From Erythroxylum novogranatense (Eukaryota > Streptophyta > Magnoliopsida > Malpighiales > Erythroxylaceae), in NCBI GenBank assembly GCA_029891385.1, contig CM057228.1, forward strand, positions 59,527,783 through 59,591,782: a DNA stretch of 64,000 nt, written 5' to 3'. Shown here piece after piece: positions 1 through 11,340 of this stretch. The translations under genes and the position numbers were made by a program. Position 1 is the stretch's first letter. Each line of letters starts with the position of its first letter. The notes beneath the pieces were generated by a model, which saw only the letters and a list, made by a program, of their open reading frames with translations, was not told where the DNA came from and searched no databases.

Positions 1-877
1 GCGCGTGCAGAGCAAGCGCCAGCTTCTGATGACACAGCGTAGCGTCTGGCGCGTGCCTGCGTCTGCGCTATGCTTCGTCTGGCGCGTGCGAAGTTGCAGA
101 ACGATGCAGCGACTAGCGTGTGCAGTGCACGCGCTAGACGTTGTTCATCATCTTCTTCAACGTTTCTGGAATTTTTTTTGTTTTTTAAACCTAATCTTTG
201 CTTTTATGGATTCTTCTTCCAAGACCTTTCTAGAATCCTCTCTTGCATGAACCAACAAATATAATCCACCATTGTCTTCTTCGGGAGTCAATACATGATA
301 CAAAACCCATAAGCATTTCTCATAAAACAACATAAGTATCGTATCTTTTCCTTTCCACCATTAAAACCGAAAACCACAGTCCAGAAATGCAATGAATATT
401 CTTAAACTTGAAACATCATATTCATCCTTTAATTTCTAGAAGCATACAAGACCATTTTCTTTCAGTTAAACCAAAAAGCATCAAAACATATCATTGTTCT
501 GTATCCATTCATATATAATATGATTCATTTATGGAGTGAGAATCGAACATCATTTTTTTTATAAACATACATCAAACCGTTATCTCGGTTGTTTCTCATG
601 CATATGTATAACACCGAAGATTAATCTACACATATATATACATATCAAACATTCATCTTCGGTTCTTTAACAACCATACCCTCATGTCAAAGAGAGCATC
701 ATTCTAGTGCAACACATTTAATTGGTTTTTGTTTCATTTTTATCTCCATCGTTAAGACCGAAAACCAGTTTCGGAAAAACATGGAAATTAAATAACAAAA
801 CAGAAACCCAATCACATTCCAGAAACGCAATCATGCATAAATGATACACGGTAGAACAAAAAATCATGTAATACCAT

Positions 878-891
878 GCTCTGATACCAAT
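878..891 (-). other. PBS of E0 (initiator Met tRNA type)
   Basis: The minus strand reads ATTGGTATCAGAGC, the primer binding site used by most plant Ty1/copia elements (and some chromoviruses). It starts right after the last base of the LTR at 892, which fixes the LTR edge and the orientation. Confidence 0.75.
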
Positions 892-1226
892 TGTAAAAAA
901 ATTATAGGATCGATTCGATTTTGCGTACCCGTATCCATATCGCTTCTTCGTTAAATGTTGATTGCTTTGAATGCGTTTTATTTCCTCTCGTCTTCTTTCG
1001 TTAGAGTTTTCCTTAATGGTTCAGAATGATTCATTTCATAATTTATTTGCAACTTATATACCATACCAAAGGACATGTCCTTTGGAATTAGAAGAGAGAT
1101 GAAAAGGGTCTGTGACCCATTTGAGACCCAGTCGGTAATACCCAATAACCATTATCTTGGGTGCATTTCATAAGACTCAATACAATAAAGTACATAGGAC
1201 ATAAAATAGTCTTATAGAAGAAGCCA
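892..1226 (-). repeat. 5' LTR of E0
   Basis: 335 bp, TG...CA. The right edge is set where similarity to the C1 3' LTR (from about 53822) begins. Only one copy lies in the window, so the outer edge is less certain than the PBS-side edge. Confidence 0.55.
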
Positions 1227-1473
1227 AGAAACATATATTTTTGGGTCCCTATCCTCGGATTCACGTAACTAGAACCAAACACCATCGAGTTTTGGGGATT
1301 AGAGGCTAGAAGATTCAAAAACATTCTTGAACCATTGTTGGACAGAACCTGAGTGCAATGACTAGAGTTATTCTTCTATCATGATTCCGCTTGCTAAACA
1401 TTAAGCTTAACATGCATGTATCTTGTTTATACATAAATAACCTTGTGTTTTAAAACGCATGCTTAAGTTTACA
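1227..1473 (+). repeat. 5' LTR of C1 (3' portion only)
   Basis: About 245 bp match the C1 3' LTR, including the closing segment that ends GTTTACA at 1473. The first 100 or so bases of the LTR, present at 53708-53814, are absent here, cut off by E0. Confidence 0.75.
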
Positions 1474-1488
1474 ATTAGTATCAGAGCC
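1474..1488 (+). other. PBS of C1
   Basis: ATTAGTATCAGAGCC lies directly after the LTR. It is the initiator Met tRNA PBS with one mismatch (TAGTATC for TGGTATC). The C1 leader follows to 1696 and then the CACTA insertion. Confidence 0.75.
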
Positions 1489-1696
1489 ATCCTCTGCCTT
1501 GCATCTAAACTATCTGAGCAAATACTCCTTTGTTATGCTTTGTTTCTCATTTTCATTTCTGTTGCATGAGCTGATCATGTGTGGTTGATAAATCTTGACA
1601 CCTGTGTACATGATGGACGTCTGAATTGTGTTTTGGTACTCTATGTTGCACCCACTAGTGACAAAATGGTGAAGGGAGGAGGGATGACAATGAAGA

Positions 1697-1960
1697 CACT
1701 ACAACAAAAACATGCATTTCGTGTCGTCCTCCCAGTAGACGTCGCGAAATGTAGGAGGATTTCGTGAAGTTTTCCCAAACATCAGGAAAGGAGTCAAGAT
1801 TCAACGACGTTGTATGCAGACGCCATGAAAAAACTAAGTGTTTAGCATCGTTTGGTTAGTTAGACGTCGCAAAAAACTGAGCCCGACGTTGGGGAGAGTT
1901 AGACGTTGGGAAAGGCTAGCTAAAAATCATTCTCCCATTTAGCCCACCAGTACAACACGA
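1697..1960 (+). repeat. Left TIR and subterminal repeats of CACTA-1
   Basis: After the TIR, the motif AGACGTCG or a close variant recurs about every 30-70 bases (near 1736, 1862 and 1880, and as ACGACGTCA near 1958). Such short repeats in both orientations near the termini are the transposase-binding sites of CACTA elements. Their function here is inferred from family knowledge. Confidence 0.75.
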
Positions 1961-3035
1961 CGTCATTTTTTTAATTTTCAATTCCCACCCTCCAAGCCAA
2001 TGAGACGATGTCGTGTAACTTCTGGTAAATGAAAAAAAAGCTAGCTTCGTCTCTCTCCCACGTTTAGCTCTCCGTCGTGCCACCTGCCCTCTCCCTCCAG
2101 CCACCGCCCTTGTAATCATTGGAGGTTGCTTCACGAGTTGATGTCCTTCTATCGTCTACAGTCAGAATGTTGGTTGAGGTAAGTAGTTCAACGATTTTGG
2201 TTGCGATTAATGTTGGCTAAATTGTTCTTTATTGAGTGGATTGAAGTGGAGGGTTTATTTTGGGTTTAAACCCAGTTAATCTTTTTTTTTCCTGATTATT
2301 TGTAACACAATGCATTTGGTTTACATTGTGTGATAGTATGTTAAGGAAGAATGCATTTGAAATGTTCGATGAAAGTTCTGAGTAAAATTAGCAATGCGAT
2401 CATTGATTTTAATCTATTGCAATGTTGTTAGTGAAAATTTAATATTGTCAGATGTTATTCAATATGGTATAGATTGAAAAGCTATGGTAACACATTTATG
2501 GCATGAATATTCTTTTGAAGAAATCAATGCTTTAGAGATTTCGTGTGTGATGTAGTACTTCACTACTGCATAGGAAAAAAGAAGAGAGGTAAAATCCTTT
2601 ATGAGTTTATAGAAAGGACTATTAATTAACTTCATGTTAAGCTATTTTTAGGTTCATAATTTTTAAAGCCCAAACTAGAGTTATTATTGGACAAGTTTGA
2701 AGTTGAAGCACTACAAAATGGTATCATAGCAAAAATATTAGATAATTTGATTTAAGCCAAATCCTTTGAAGAATGTAAATAGATTCACCTATGTATATTG
2801 TGAATAATGTTTATGTGTACAAACTATATTGGTTTCCATTTTCGACAATTTGCTTTATATGCCAGTTCTTCTTCCCTTTTAAGCTAAGTAGTTGCCTCAA
2901 GGTCCAGGATAAGAAGTAACTAACCTTTGTAGGTCTAGGATCCTAAAAGAATGTAAATAGATTCACCTATAAGTATTGTTTGTCATTAAACAATCTCTAA
3001 AGTCTTTTAGGTAAGACTATGTTGCACCAAGTACC

Positions 3036-4370
3036 TTGGTACCTACACAACTGCAATCGCGGTACTGTCAACTAATTGGAAGTGCAGCGAATGAGCCACG
3101 TGCTCGTACACAACCACAACATCAGACACCTACACTAGCACCTACACAGGCACAAGCTCACACCTATGCACCTTCTGATCCAACTGCAACACCAAGAGAA
3201 GTCACATCTATGCCTATTATTCATCCTAGAGATAAGTATGAACAAATTTTAAACATGCGACGCAATATTAGTTCTTCGTCAACTTCACAAGAGATGCCTC
3301 CACTTTCTAATTATCAGACACCAGTAAATCACAGTATTAATCACACTATGGGCTCATCTTCTGCAAGCACTGCAGGTATGATCTCACGATTAATTATTAA
3401 GATTAATTAATTTTATCAACATTTTTATATACTAATTATAAATTATTTCTTTGTTATTTTAGGATCCACAACTAATGCAAAAAGAACACGGGGTGCCACA
3501 AAAGGACACGGATTAGCAAAGATAAATAAGGCAATAGGTAAAAGATTGGAGATAGAGATCGCCTGCTGAAGGACGACCAACCAACTCGTCGATACCGCCA
3601 AATTATCGAGTGAGATTGGTGTGGTTTCCCGAACTTCTTTGCCTGTAAGAACAAAATTTTCCAAAATTACTAATGAGGAATTGGACATTGCATTTGATAA
3701 GTTAGACGTAAGTATTCTAAACAAATCCAATTTGTACGTCTTTTCCATATGCTTAAAGCGTTGATAGATAATTTATAATTTTTTGCAGCAAAAGTTGGAA
3801 GTCAAGGGAATGAGGACTGACAACGAAGTACATGCTTCTGTGAAAAGGTTTCTTGCTTTAGTCTAAAGATCAAAGGTATAATTTAAAAAAGCATTTTACC
3901 AAGCACGGAAAGGATGTTAAGCCGCATAGTGTCACAGTGGCGGAGTGGATGTATCAATGGACAACTGCTGAAAGCAAAGCAAAATGGGTGAGTACAAAGT
4001 TCATTTATAAATATTTGTTAAATGAGAATGTGTATGTAATTAATTCTTACTTTTTCAGGAATTAATGTGTCATGAACTAACACATTCAATAGAATAAGGT
4101 AATCCGATGATAGTGGATGAAGTGTGCAACAAAGTCTTGGGAACTAGATCATATTACATTGTTGGCATGGGAGTTGGGCCTCGATCACAAGGGAGAACTT
4201 CGGTTAGAAAGAAACTTCGAGACGAATTAGAGTAGTCAAAGAGGGCTAATCAGGGGTTACAGACTTAAGTCGATGAATTGACTAAACAATTTAAAGAAAT
4301 GCAGGATCGATTAACTTCCGAAGTCAAACAAAAAAAAAACTTTTGGAACTTTTATGTTCTACACATAATG
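3036..4370 (+). pseudogene. Transposase_24 (Ptta/En/Spm)-like protein remnant in CACTA-1
   Basis: The first exon-like block (3036-3378) codes a Pro/Gln/Thr/Ser-rich N-terminal region. After an apparent intron whose 3' end is TTTTAG at 3457-3462, the frame resumes with KRTRGATKGHG and KLSSEIGVVSRTSLPV, the basic segment and conserved core typical of plant Transposase_24. Further blocks at about 3790-4000 (AEWMYQWTTAESKAKW) and 4060-4370 follow, separated by GT...AG-like introns. The last block is rich in Lys/Glu/Gln and probably coiled-coil. Several stops break the frame (for example in the block at 3560 and after 3860). It is the accessory DNA-binding protein of the element, not the catalytic transposase. 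The family assignment rests on motif recognition only. Confidence 0.6.
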
Positions 4371-4889
4371 TTCATTTAGACTAAACATGTACACATATTA
4401 ATATATTAAACACTTATGACGTTTTCTTTATTTTAATTATTGTATTTTGACATGTTTGGGAATTGCAGTTAAATAATAAGTTGTTTACATGTATTCAATT
4501 CTTGTTACACATGAATAATTATTTAAATTAATGATATATTCAAAAATTGATGTATTATTTAACAATTTTATTTCATCTATAATATTTAATATTAATTAAA
4601 TATATCATATTTTGATATTTTTAAAATATTAAACTACCATATAATTAAAAATTTTATACTCAGAAATTTAACACAAATTATAATTAAAAGGTTATTATAA
4701 TTCAAATTTATTAAATTAATCTTTTGGGAAAATTTAAAATTTAATAATTAATTATTAAATTTGATTAATTATTAAATTATTCCTATATTCAGATTAATTA
4801 AAACAAATTAATAAATTATAATTTATTTTAAATCATTATCAACAAAATTTTCCAAAATTATTATAAATAATTTTATTTATTTTTTATCC

Positions 4890-5219
4890 CACCATCTGCG
4901 ACGTCTTCTGAATCAGACGTCACAAATTATGTCTTTTCTACGACGTCTTCTAAACGTCGTTAGAACTACAAATTCTGTGACGTTCCCTCCAGACGTCGCC
5001 AAATATCCCAGCCTTCCCTGACGTCCTCCTTAACCTCGCAGAATATGTGTTCCTTCCACGACGTCTTCCATTAGACGTCGTGGATACCTATTGCCTACCC
5101 CAACATTTACGACGTTTTTTATGACGTCTTAATAGACATCGTAGAAGTGTTTCCCTGACGTTTTAATGGTTTCTGCGATGTTAAAAAAACAATGCAAAAG
5201 GGTTCCTATTGTTGTAGTG
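4890..5219 (+). repeat. Right subterminal repeats and TIR of CACTA-1
   Basis: At least eight GACGTC/ACGTCG-type units in both orientations lie between about 4899 and 5160, ending in the TIR GTTGTAGTG at 5219. They are denser than at the left end, as is common in CACTA elements. Confidence 0.8.
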
Positions 5220-5222
5220 AGA

Positions 5223-6180
5223 TGCGTGGTGGCCTTTGGACGTTACCAACCATGCAATGTCGTATGATTTGTTTCTGGCATCTCACACTCCTCAACCATC
5301 GTCGTCATCGCATCACTGCCATTCTCAGCTTTCCAGCGGTTGTCGCACACCTGGCTATCATCGGGTTAGAACTAGGTCACGTCAATCCTGCTGGAGGTTA
5401 AAGACAATGATCTGTCATTTTTTAATAATTAATTCATTAATTTTATTAATGTTACTAATTGTTGGGTTAATCAAGCACGCAACCTAACTTGTTGTGATTT
5501 TAATTATAAAATCATATTTTTGGGTATAATGTTGTGAACATTAATTATTAATTTGTATGTTTAATATTTGAATTAAATTTGACATGCAAGTTATAATTGT
5601 TTAACTATTTACACAAATCATTTATGATTAATTGAAATTTGTGTGTATAAATTGATGATTATTATACATGCAAAATTAGATTAAATAATTTTGTGCATTG
5701 GTACTTGATTTATTTGCATTAGTAATTACTTGTATTAAATGTTTAGGCTTTATTTAAGCTTAAAGTAATGTGTATGATCTATATGATTTTAATTAATTGG
5801 TAGTAGACACAACATCTCTAACTAATTAGGATTATGTGTTTAGGTATAAGATCACATTAAAATGTTAATTGTAATTAATCATACGTGATATGATAAAATC
5901 TACCTACAAGAATTTTGTTATATTTGTATAATGAATTAGGATGAAATATCGATTATATTTCTTAATCTACCCATTTGAATTAAGAAAAGGAACATAATTC
6001 AATAGTTTGTCATAAAGTTATAGATGAATCTAACTGAGTAGAACTTTAGTCCAAAGGCAAGTCTGATGCCACTAGATTCATGTGATAAAAGCAAGATTTA
6101 CATTGGTAAAGCATGCATTATTATTGGTCTCAAATTATATATAATAAGCATATATGTTTGAACTTATAGTTACTCACATT
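5223..6180 (+). other. C1 leader, non-coding
   Basis: This resumes the C1 sequence after the CACTA insertion. It begins with some 180 bases of higher GC and then turns AT-rich. Short open frames at 5192-5487 have no recognisable motif, and the first overlaps the transposon end. I see no promoter or gene here. Confidence 0.5.
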
Positions 6181-6875
6181 ATGAATATTTTTTATATTAA
6201 GTGTGATATTCCCAAATTGAGGGATGACAACTATAAGGTGTGGAAGGAGAGAATTCTACTTTATTTGAGCTAGATGGATATAGATTATGCTATTAGGAAA
6301 GATAAGCCGCTGAGTATAATTGAAACTAACCCTTCAGATGTTGTTGCTCTTTATGAAAAATGGGAGATCTCTAATCGCCTCTCCATAATGTTTATAAAGA
6401 TCAAAATATCTACTAGTATTTGTAGTTCTATCGAACAACATAATAAAGTCAAGGATCTATTGAAGGCCATTGATAAGCAATTTGCCATATCTGATAAGGC
6501 CTTTACCAATACCTTGATTATTTAGTTGTCGTCCTTGAAACTCACTTAGATAAGGGGTACACGTGATCATATCATATGTATAAGGGACATAGTAGCTCAG
6601 CTAAAAGCTTTGGAGGTTACCATATCGAAATCTTTCCAGGTACATTACATTCTATGCACTCTGCCCTAATAATACAATTCTTTCAACATTTCTTATAACA
6701 TGCATAACGACAAGTGGTCGATTAAAGAACTGTTAACCATGTGTGTTCAAGAAGAGGAGAGGTTATTGATAAAAGAGGGTGAACGTGTGAATTTGATTAT
6801 TTCAAGAAAGAAAAGACAAGATGATGCCAAAAATAAGGGAAAAGGCAAATTTTCTTCTTATTCACACCCCTCAAG
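6181..6875 (+). pseudogene. gag remnant of C1
   Basis: The frame from ATG at 6181 gives KLRDDNYKVWKERILLYL, the N-terminal signature of copia gag, followed by a TAG at 6271-6273 that has replaced a codon before MDIDYAIRKD. The open block 6274-6525 matches the middle of the UBN2/gag region, and another stop follows at its end. Pieces up to 6830 (ELLTMCVQEEERLL) match the end of capsid, and KNKGKGK marks the basic run before the zinc knuckle. The zinc knuckle itself is missing: the sequence jumps to the acidic, Val/Gln-rich linker that normally lies after integrase. Confidence 0.7.
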
Positions 6876-7791
6876 TTGACATGGGTGTTGGACAACTAGT
6901 TACTGAAGTTCCACAAGTTGTTAATACCAATCCAGTAGATCAAGTTGTAAATGAGGAAAAACAAGAAATTGTTGAGCAACCAGTTGAACAACAAGTTCTT
7001 CGAGAGGATAAAGATACAGTATTAAAGAGATCTACTAGAGTTAGAAGGTCATCAATTCCTAATGATTAGTCAAATTATAGCATTGGAGCCAAAAATGATC
7101 CTGAAATGTTTTCACAGGCCATGAGTTCTAAGGAATCCAACCTATGGTATAATGCTATGGAAGATGAGATGGATTCTATAACATCTAACCAAGTCTAGGA
7201 TCTCTTTGAGTTGCCCAAGGGTGTGAAAGCCATTGGATGTAAATGGGCATTTAAGATAAAAAAGAGTCATAAGGCAACATTGATAAACATAAGGCAAGAC
7301 TTGTTGCCAAAGGGTTCATTCAGAGGGAAGGAATCGGCTACATAGGGACATTTTCACTTGTATCTAAGAAAGATCGTCATGTAACCATGGTATTGGAAGC
7401 TCATTTTGATTTTGAGTTACATCAAACGGATGTGAAAACGATGTTTCTTAATGGTGAACTAAAAGAAGAGGTTTACATGAAACAAACTGAAGGATTCTCA
7501 TCTATTGATTGTGAGCATTTAGTATGCAAACTTAATAAATCCATATATGGATTAAAACCAGCCTCCTAACTGTCGAATTTAAAATTCCACAAGGTTATCA
7601 CTTGATTCAATTTTTAAGAGAATATAATGGATCAATGTTTATACTAGAAGGTCAATGGAAGTAAGACTTGTTTTCTTGTGTTATACGTGGATGATATTTT
7701 ACTTGGGACTAATGATAAAGGTTTGCTATATGAGGTGAAACAATTTCTCTCAAAGAATTTTTCATATGAAAGATATGGGAGAGCCATTTTA
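6836..7791 (+). pseudogene. C1 reverse transcriptase, 5' part, interrupted by G1
   Basis: It begins in the linker before RT (6860-7069, ending KRSTRVRRSSIPND). It continues through KAIGCKWAFK (about 7230), an open block at 7387-7569 with DVKTMFLNGELKEEVYMKQ and LNKSIYGLKPAS, and the catalytic YVDD motif in LYVDDILLGTND (about 7680). At least three stops and several frameshifts are present, one being TAG replacing Trp in NQV-stop near 7195. The sequence stops at 7791, where G1 is inserted with TSD TTTTA. The rest is found at 52548. Confidence 0.85.
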
Positions 7792-10236
7792 TGTAAGGTC
7801 CCAGATTACACCCTAGTAGGAATGGTACATGTCTATGAAAGTATATGTGATAGGAGTTAATAATTATGATTTGATTGTGTATTACTTAAGTCTTGAATTT
7901 TGGTTTTATGGATTATAATTAGTAACTTGGAATTTATTGTTACAATTGGAAAATTGAAAAATTAAATTGTACATTTGCACTAGGAAAAATGTCAAATGGC
8001 AAGGCAATTTGATACATGGAAAGTGTGGATGACTAGGCCTATATGTTGAGTGAAATGTGGCATAAGTAAATAAAAGACAAATGGCAATAAAGTTGAATGA
8101 AATTTGGCAGGATGAGAAGAGGACTAGTAGCTCACTTCAAAGTATAACATGTCTCCTTTTTAAAACAAGGACACCTTGTATCAAAGGGCTTAGGTAAGTG
8201 CAAAATCATCCTTCATTCTAGTTGTTTCTGTTGCCTTCTTTCTACATTATTCCTCTCACCACCGAAACATCATTCCCTCACATCCCTATGTTCTTGCTTA
8301 TTTTCATGTTCAATTACCACATCCAAATACTGCATCAATAAAGCTACATTATGATATCTCTATGCTATTGTCTTCTTGGTGTTAAGATCATCCTACTTCC
8401 ACCATGATCTTGGAATTGTGCTTGTTGTATGGAAGGCTAGATTGGCTTAGTCATTGAAGTAGGAGTTTAAGTTAAATATGTAAGTGGAAATTTAAACTTG
8501 ATCGCATATGGTAATACAAATTATATGATGTTTTAATTAGGAAAGAATATGTGTTGTGTTTATGATAAAATGAGTTTAGGAAAATGAAGTTTGTATAATA
8601 AATTCTATTTTGGTTTTGGAAGCATAAAAGACAATGGTTTGTGAGCTATTAAATGAATGATTTTGAATTAGAACTGGATGTCAATTTGTTGAAGAATTGA
8701 AGCACAATTAAGGTATAATTAAGGTGTAATTAATGTACTATGATGAAGGTGTATTGAATTGAGTACGAAGGTGTTAAAATCTAGAAACAAATTGAAGGCA
8801 ATTGGATAGTGAACCTTTTATTCACTCATCCCACGATCATGAGAGCTACATTAGCTCCTTCCCACAGTTGTAGGAAATGCTTTGAAATGAGAAAAGTTTA
8901 GTTTTGTGAAATTGTTGAACCACATAAGGTTAAGAAACTTTACAATGGTATATTTGAACTCGATTCAGTTTGAAATGAGCCTAGTTTGATGGATTAATTC
9001 GTTAAAGGTTAAATAAGATTTGGAGTGTTAACTGAGGTGATAACTTAAGGAAAGGAATGTTTGATACCAACGTATCCAATTTTAGAATATTTGAATTATT
9101 CAAGGGATGAAGGTGTTCTTATGAACATAAATGTGATCTAAAGGATTTAAGTAATGTGATTTAGTTATGAATGTTTGAGAATTAGGAATTTATGTGAACA
9201 TATATGAAGTGTAATTACTTAATGCTATTATTGATGCATTGTTACAAATGCTTAAATTAATAAGGCATATTAACTTGTTCGGGGATGAAATAGTGTATTC
9301 AATTTGAGCATAAGGAAATAAATTCCTATGTTATGCATTATTTTATCTTACATGTGGTTCTAAAATGTGATATATGTTACTTTAAACCTGCCAAGTTCTA
9401 GTTGTGGGTAAATAGGCATGCTTATAAGGGTCTGTAACTGCTTCTATACTTAGACACTATGGTGTCTTCTATTTTTAGGCACTACAATGCTTCTACTTTC
9501 GAGACTCAAGTCTCTTCTATTTCTGTACATACCAATCATAGGTATCTTTTGTTCTATTCCCGTTAGTCACTTTTGTAAAAAGGATTAGCAAGTAATTATA
9601 TATATGTTTTGATATTGGTTCTGCTCTGAAACAATCGTATCCTATTATGATATTTTTATATTCTATTTTGATGTTAGTATATTCTATTATAATGCATTTA
9701 TGTTCTTTTCTCATGCAATTAATAATCTGATTACTCTCATATTTAAATAATTAATGATTGCGTATGATAAGCTATGATTCATTTACTTATAAATGCTAGA
9801 CGAATGTTAGAAGCAATTGCCATATTGTATCATGTTTAGTGATTCCCCACTAAGCTACATGCTTAGGACGGTGGTTTTTCCTCCTTATACGTCTCAAAAA
9901 GAAGGATTAAGGCTGGACAGCCACAGTAGGCAAAGAAGGATGTGTTATGGTTTAGAAGATGTTATGTTTAAGTTTTTGAGTTATATTTAAAATTATGAGA
10001 CATATTTGTATTTTTTGTAAATGGTTTGTAATGTCTATAATACAAGATGGATTTGAATTTAAGGCATGTATTTGATAAATACAATATGTTAATTATACTC
10101 TGTTTATAACTCAACATTCAATTGAATTCTGAAGTATGTTACCTTATTTTTAGGCTTTGCAAAAATATCTTGGTATGCTCTAGGCTTGTTTTGTGTGGCA
10201 CCCTTATATCCTCTTAAAGGGTATTAGGGTGTTCCA
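7792..10236 (+). repeat. 5' LTR of G1
   Basis: TG at 7792, CA at 10236. It aligns along its full length with 50110-52547. Both copies hold a short run of near-repeats based on GACACTA-GGTGTCTTCT (9450-9510) and a CCCACGATCATG motif (about 8830). No protein-coding content is visible. The minus-strand open frame at 9517-9714 is chance. Confidence 0.9.
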
Positions 10237-10241
10237 ATATT

Positions 10242-10256
10242 TGGTATCAAAGCATG
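10242..10256 (+). other. PBS of G1
   Basis: TGGTATCAAAGCATG lies five bases after the LTR. It is the initiator Met tRNA PBS with one mismatch. Confidence 0.75.
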
Positions 10257-10363
10257 GTTTAGGTGATTCTAGTTTAACCAACACTTAAATATTGCTTGTA
10301 CTTGAATATAAAAGTTGTGTTTGGCCTAATGTGGTTTGTCCCACATTTCGATTTTAGATTTAA

Positions 10364-10500
10364 GTATGGAAAGATCTGATTAGGCTATTGATGAGGTTGC
10401 TGAGAGTAATAATCCTACGCTATCTTGTCCGTCTATATCTGGACCCTCTAAGATTGTAGGTACTAGTGTGTCGGTTAACCAGGTTTATAGAAACTATCCT
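10364..10500 (+). pseudogene. gag start of G1 (truncated)
   Basis: An ATG at 10364 opens MERSD, then a TAG, then AIDEVAESNNPTLSCPS. The placement, about 120 bases after the PBS, is right for the start of gag. The reading is lost at about 10500, where sequence of a different origin (an inverted Athila-like LTR fragment) begins. The rest of G1 gag and most of its protease are not found anywhere in the window. Confidence 0.5.
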
Positions 10501-11340
10501 ATTCTGATCCAAAAATGAATATAGAGCATCAATCAATAATTCAATTCTATCATCAAACTATAGATCCCAATGATACAATGAAATAAAACTAAAATACATA
10601 GGAAATAGAACTCGAATGGATGATGGGAGGCTGTGACTTCGGAAAGCTTGTTATTTCGGTAAGCATGTCGAGTCTGCATCATCTTCCTCTTCTCCCTTCC
10701 TTCTTCTCTTTCTCGATCTCTCAAAGTTCTCTCCTTTCTGGTTTCGTTGTGGTGGCTTATCAAAATCTCCTCTTTCATCTTTTATCTTATTCTTTTTATA
10801 CTTGACATGTTTGTGGCAACCTTACGGTTTTTTTAATGTTGAACTGACTTTTTTGTGTATCTGCACCTCTGCCCGACACAGGCCACGATTGTAGGCCACA
10901 TGTAAGCACTCTATCATGATCAGGTCAGGAAGGCCATGATCATGGGCCAAGTCAAATGCTTCTATCATGATTGTGTCATATCAGGAAGGCTATGATCGTG
11001 GGCCAAGTATGATGCTTTTATCACAATCATGACAATTTGGCCACGATCGTGGGCTATCTTCTCTCACTTCTATCACAATCATGGGTTGTTGCTTAGGTCC
11101 AAGTCTTTCTGAAACTTCTTCGTTCTTCGCTATTAACCCTAAAACACTAACAAACTCATCAAGGTATCTCAAAAACATAATAATTAAGCTCAAATGCTTG
11201 TACTAACTCCCAAAAACACTTGAACAAAAATAATTAACAAACTAACATAATTATACCAAAAACACATATTAAACAATTGAATAAATGGATAAAAACATGT
11301 CAAACTATAACCCATAACATAATGCACTTCACACTTATCA
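10501..11340 (-). repeat. Inverted Athila-like LTR fragment
   Basis: Read on the minus strand, it starts TGATAAGTGTG at 11340, the same opening as the G2 3' LTR (TGATAGTTGTG at 22886). It has the same general make-up: AT-rich first part, CCACGATCGTGG-type motifs, then a purine-rich block. It is too diverged to be simply the other G2 LTR turned around, so it may be a remnant of a second related element. It stands between G1 gag and the second half of the G2 5' LTR. No clean TSD is visible. Open frames here (10533-10805) have no known motif. Confidence 0.5.
10870..11090. repeat. Degenerate tandem array with CCACGATCGTGG palindromes
   Basis: About four units of roughly 50-60 bp each contain a palindrome-like core (CCACGATTGTAG, CCATGATCATGG, CTATGATCGTGG, CCACGATCGTGG) followed by a TCTATCATGAT-type half. 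It lies inside the inverted LTR fragment. Confidence 0.65.

Larger units (their letters stand above)
1..1226 (-). mobile_element. E0: 5' part of a minus-strand LTR retrotransposon (runs off the left edge)
   Basis: A PBS-like site read on the minus strand (878-891) sits directly beside a sequence starting TG (892) and ending CA (1226), so a 5' LTR lies at 892-1226 and the internal region runs leftwards out of the window. The 877 bases of internal sequence show no gag or pol motif. On the minus strand, about 290 to 150, there is a short open stretch that I cannot assign. The element appears to have inserted into the 5' LTR of C1: C1 LTR sequence starts at once after position 1226, and the first hundred or so bases of the C1 LTR are missing on this side. 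The second end and its TSD are outside the window, so the insertion is inferred. Confidence 0.6.
1697..5219 (+). mobile_element. CACTA (En/Spm-type) DNA transposon, 3.5 kb
   Basis: The left end reads CACTACAACAAAAAC and the right end is its inverse, GTTGTAGTG. Both are flanked by the 3-bp duplication AGA (1694-1696 and 5220-5222). A CACTA terminus with a 3-bp TSD is diagnostic of the superfamily. Both ends carry subterminal repeats built on GACGTC. The interior holds only a Transposase_24-like ORF remnant and no recognisable TNP2/TNPD transposase, so this copy is probably non-autonomous. It lies in the non-coding leader of C1. The AT-rich stretch 4380-4880 shows nothing else. Confidence 0.92.

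Noticed and set aside
3443..3748. Minus-strand open frame of 101 codons
   Set aside because: Antisense to the Transposase_24 exon of CACTA-1.
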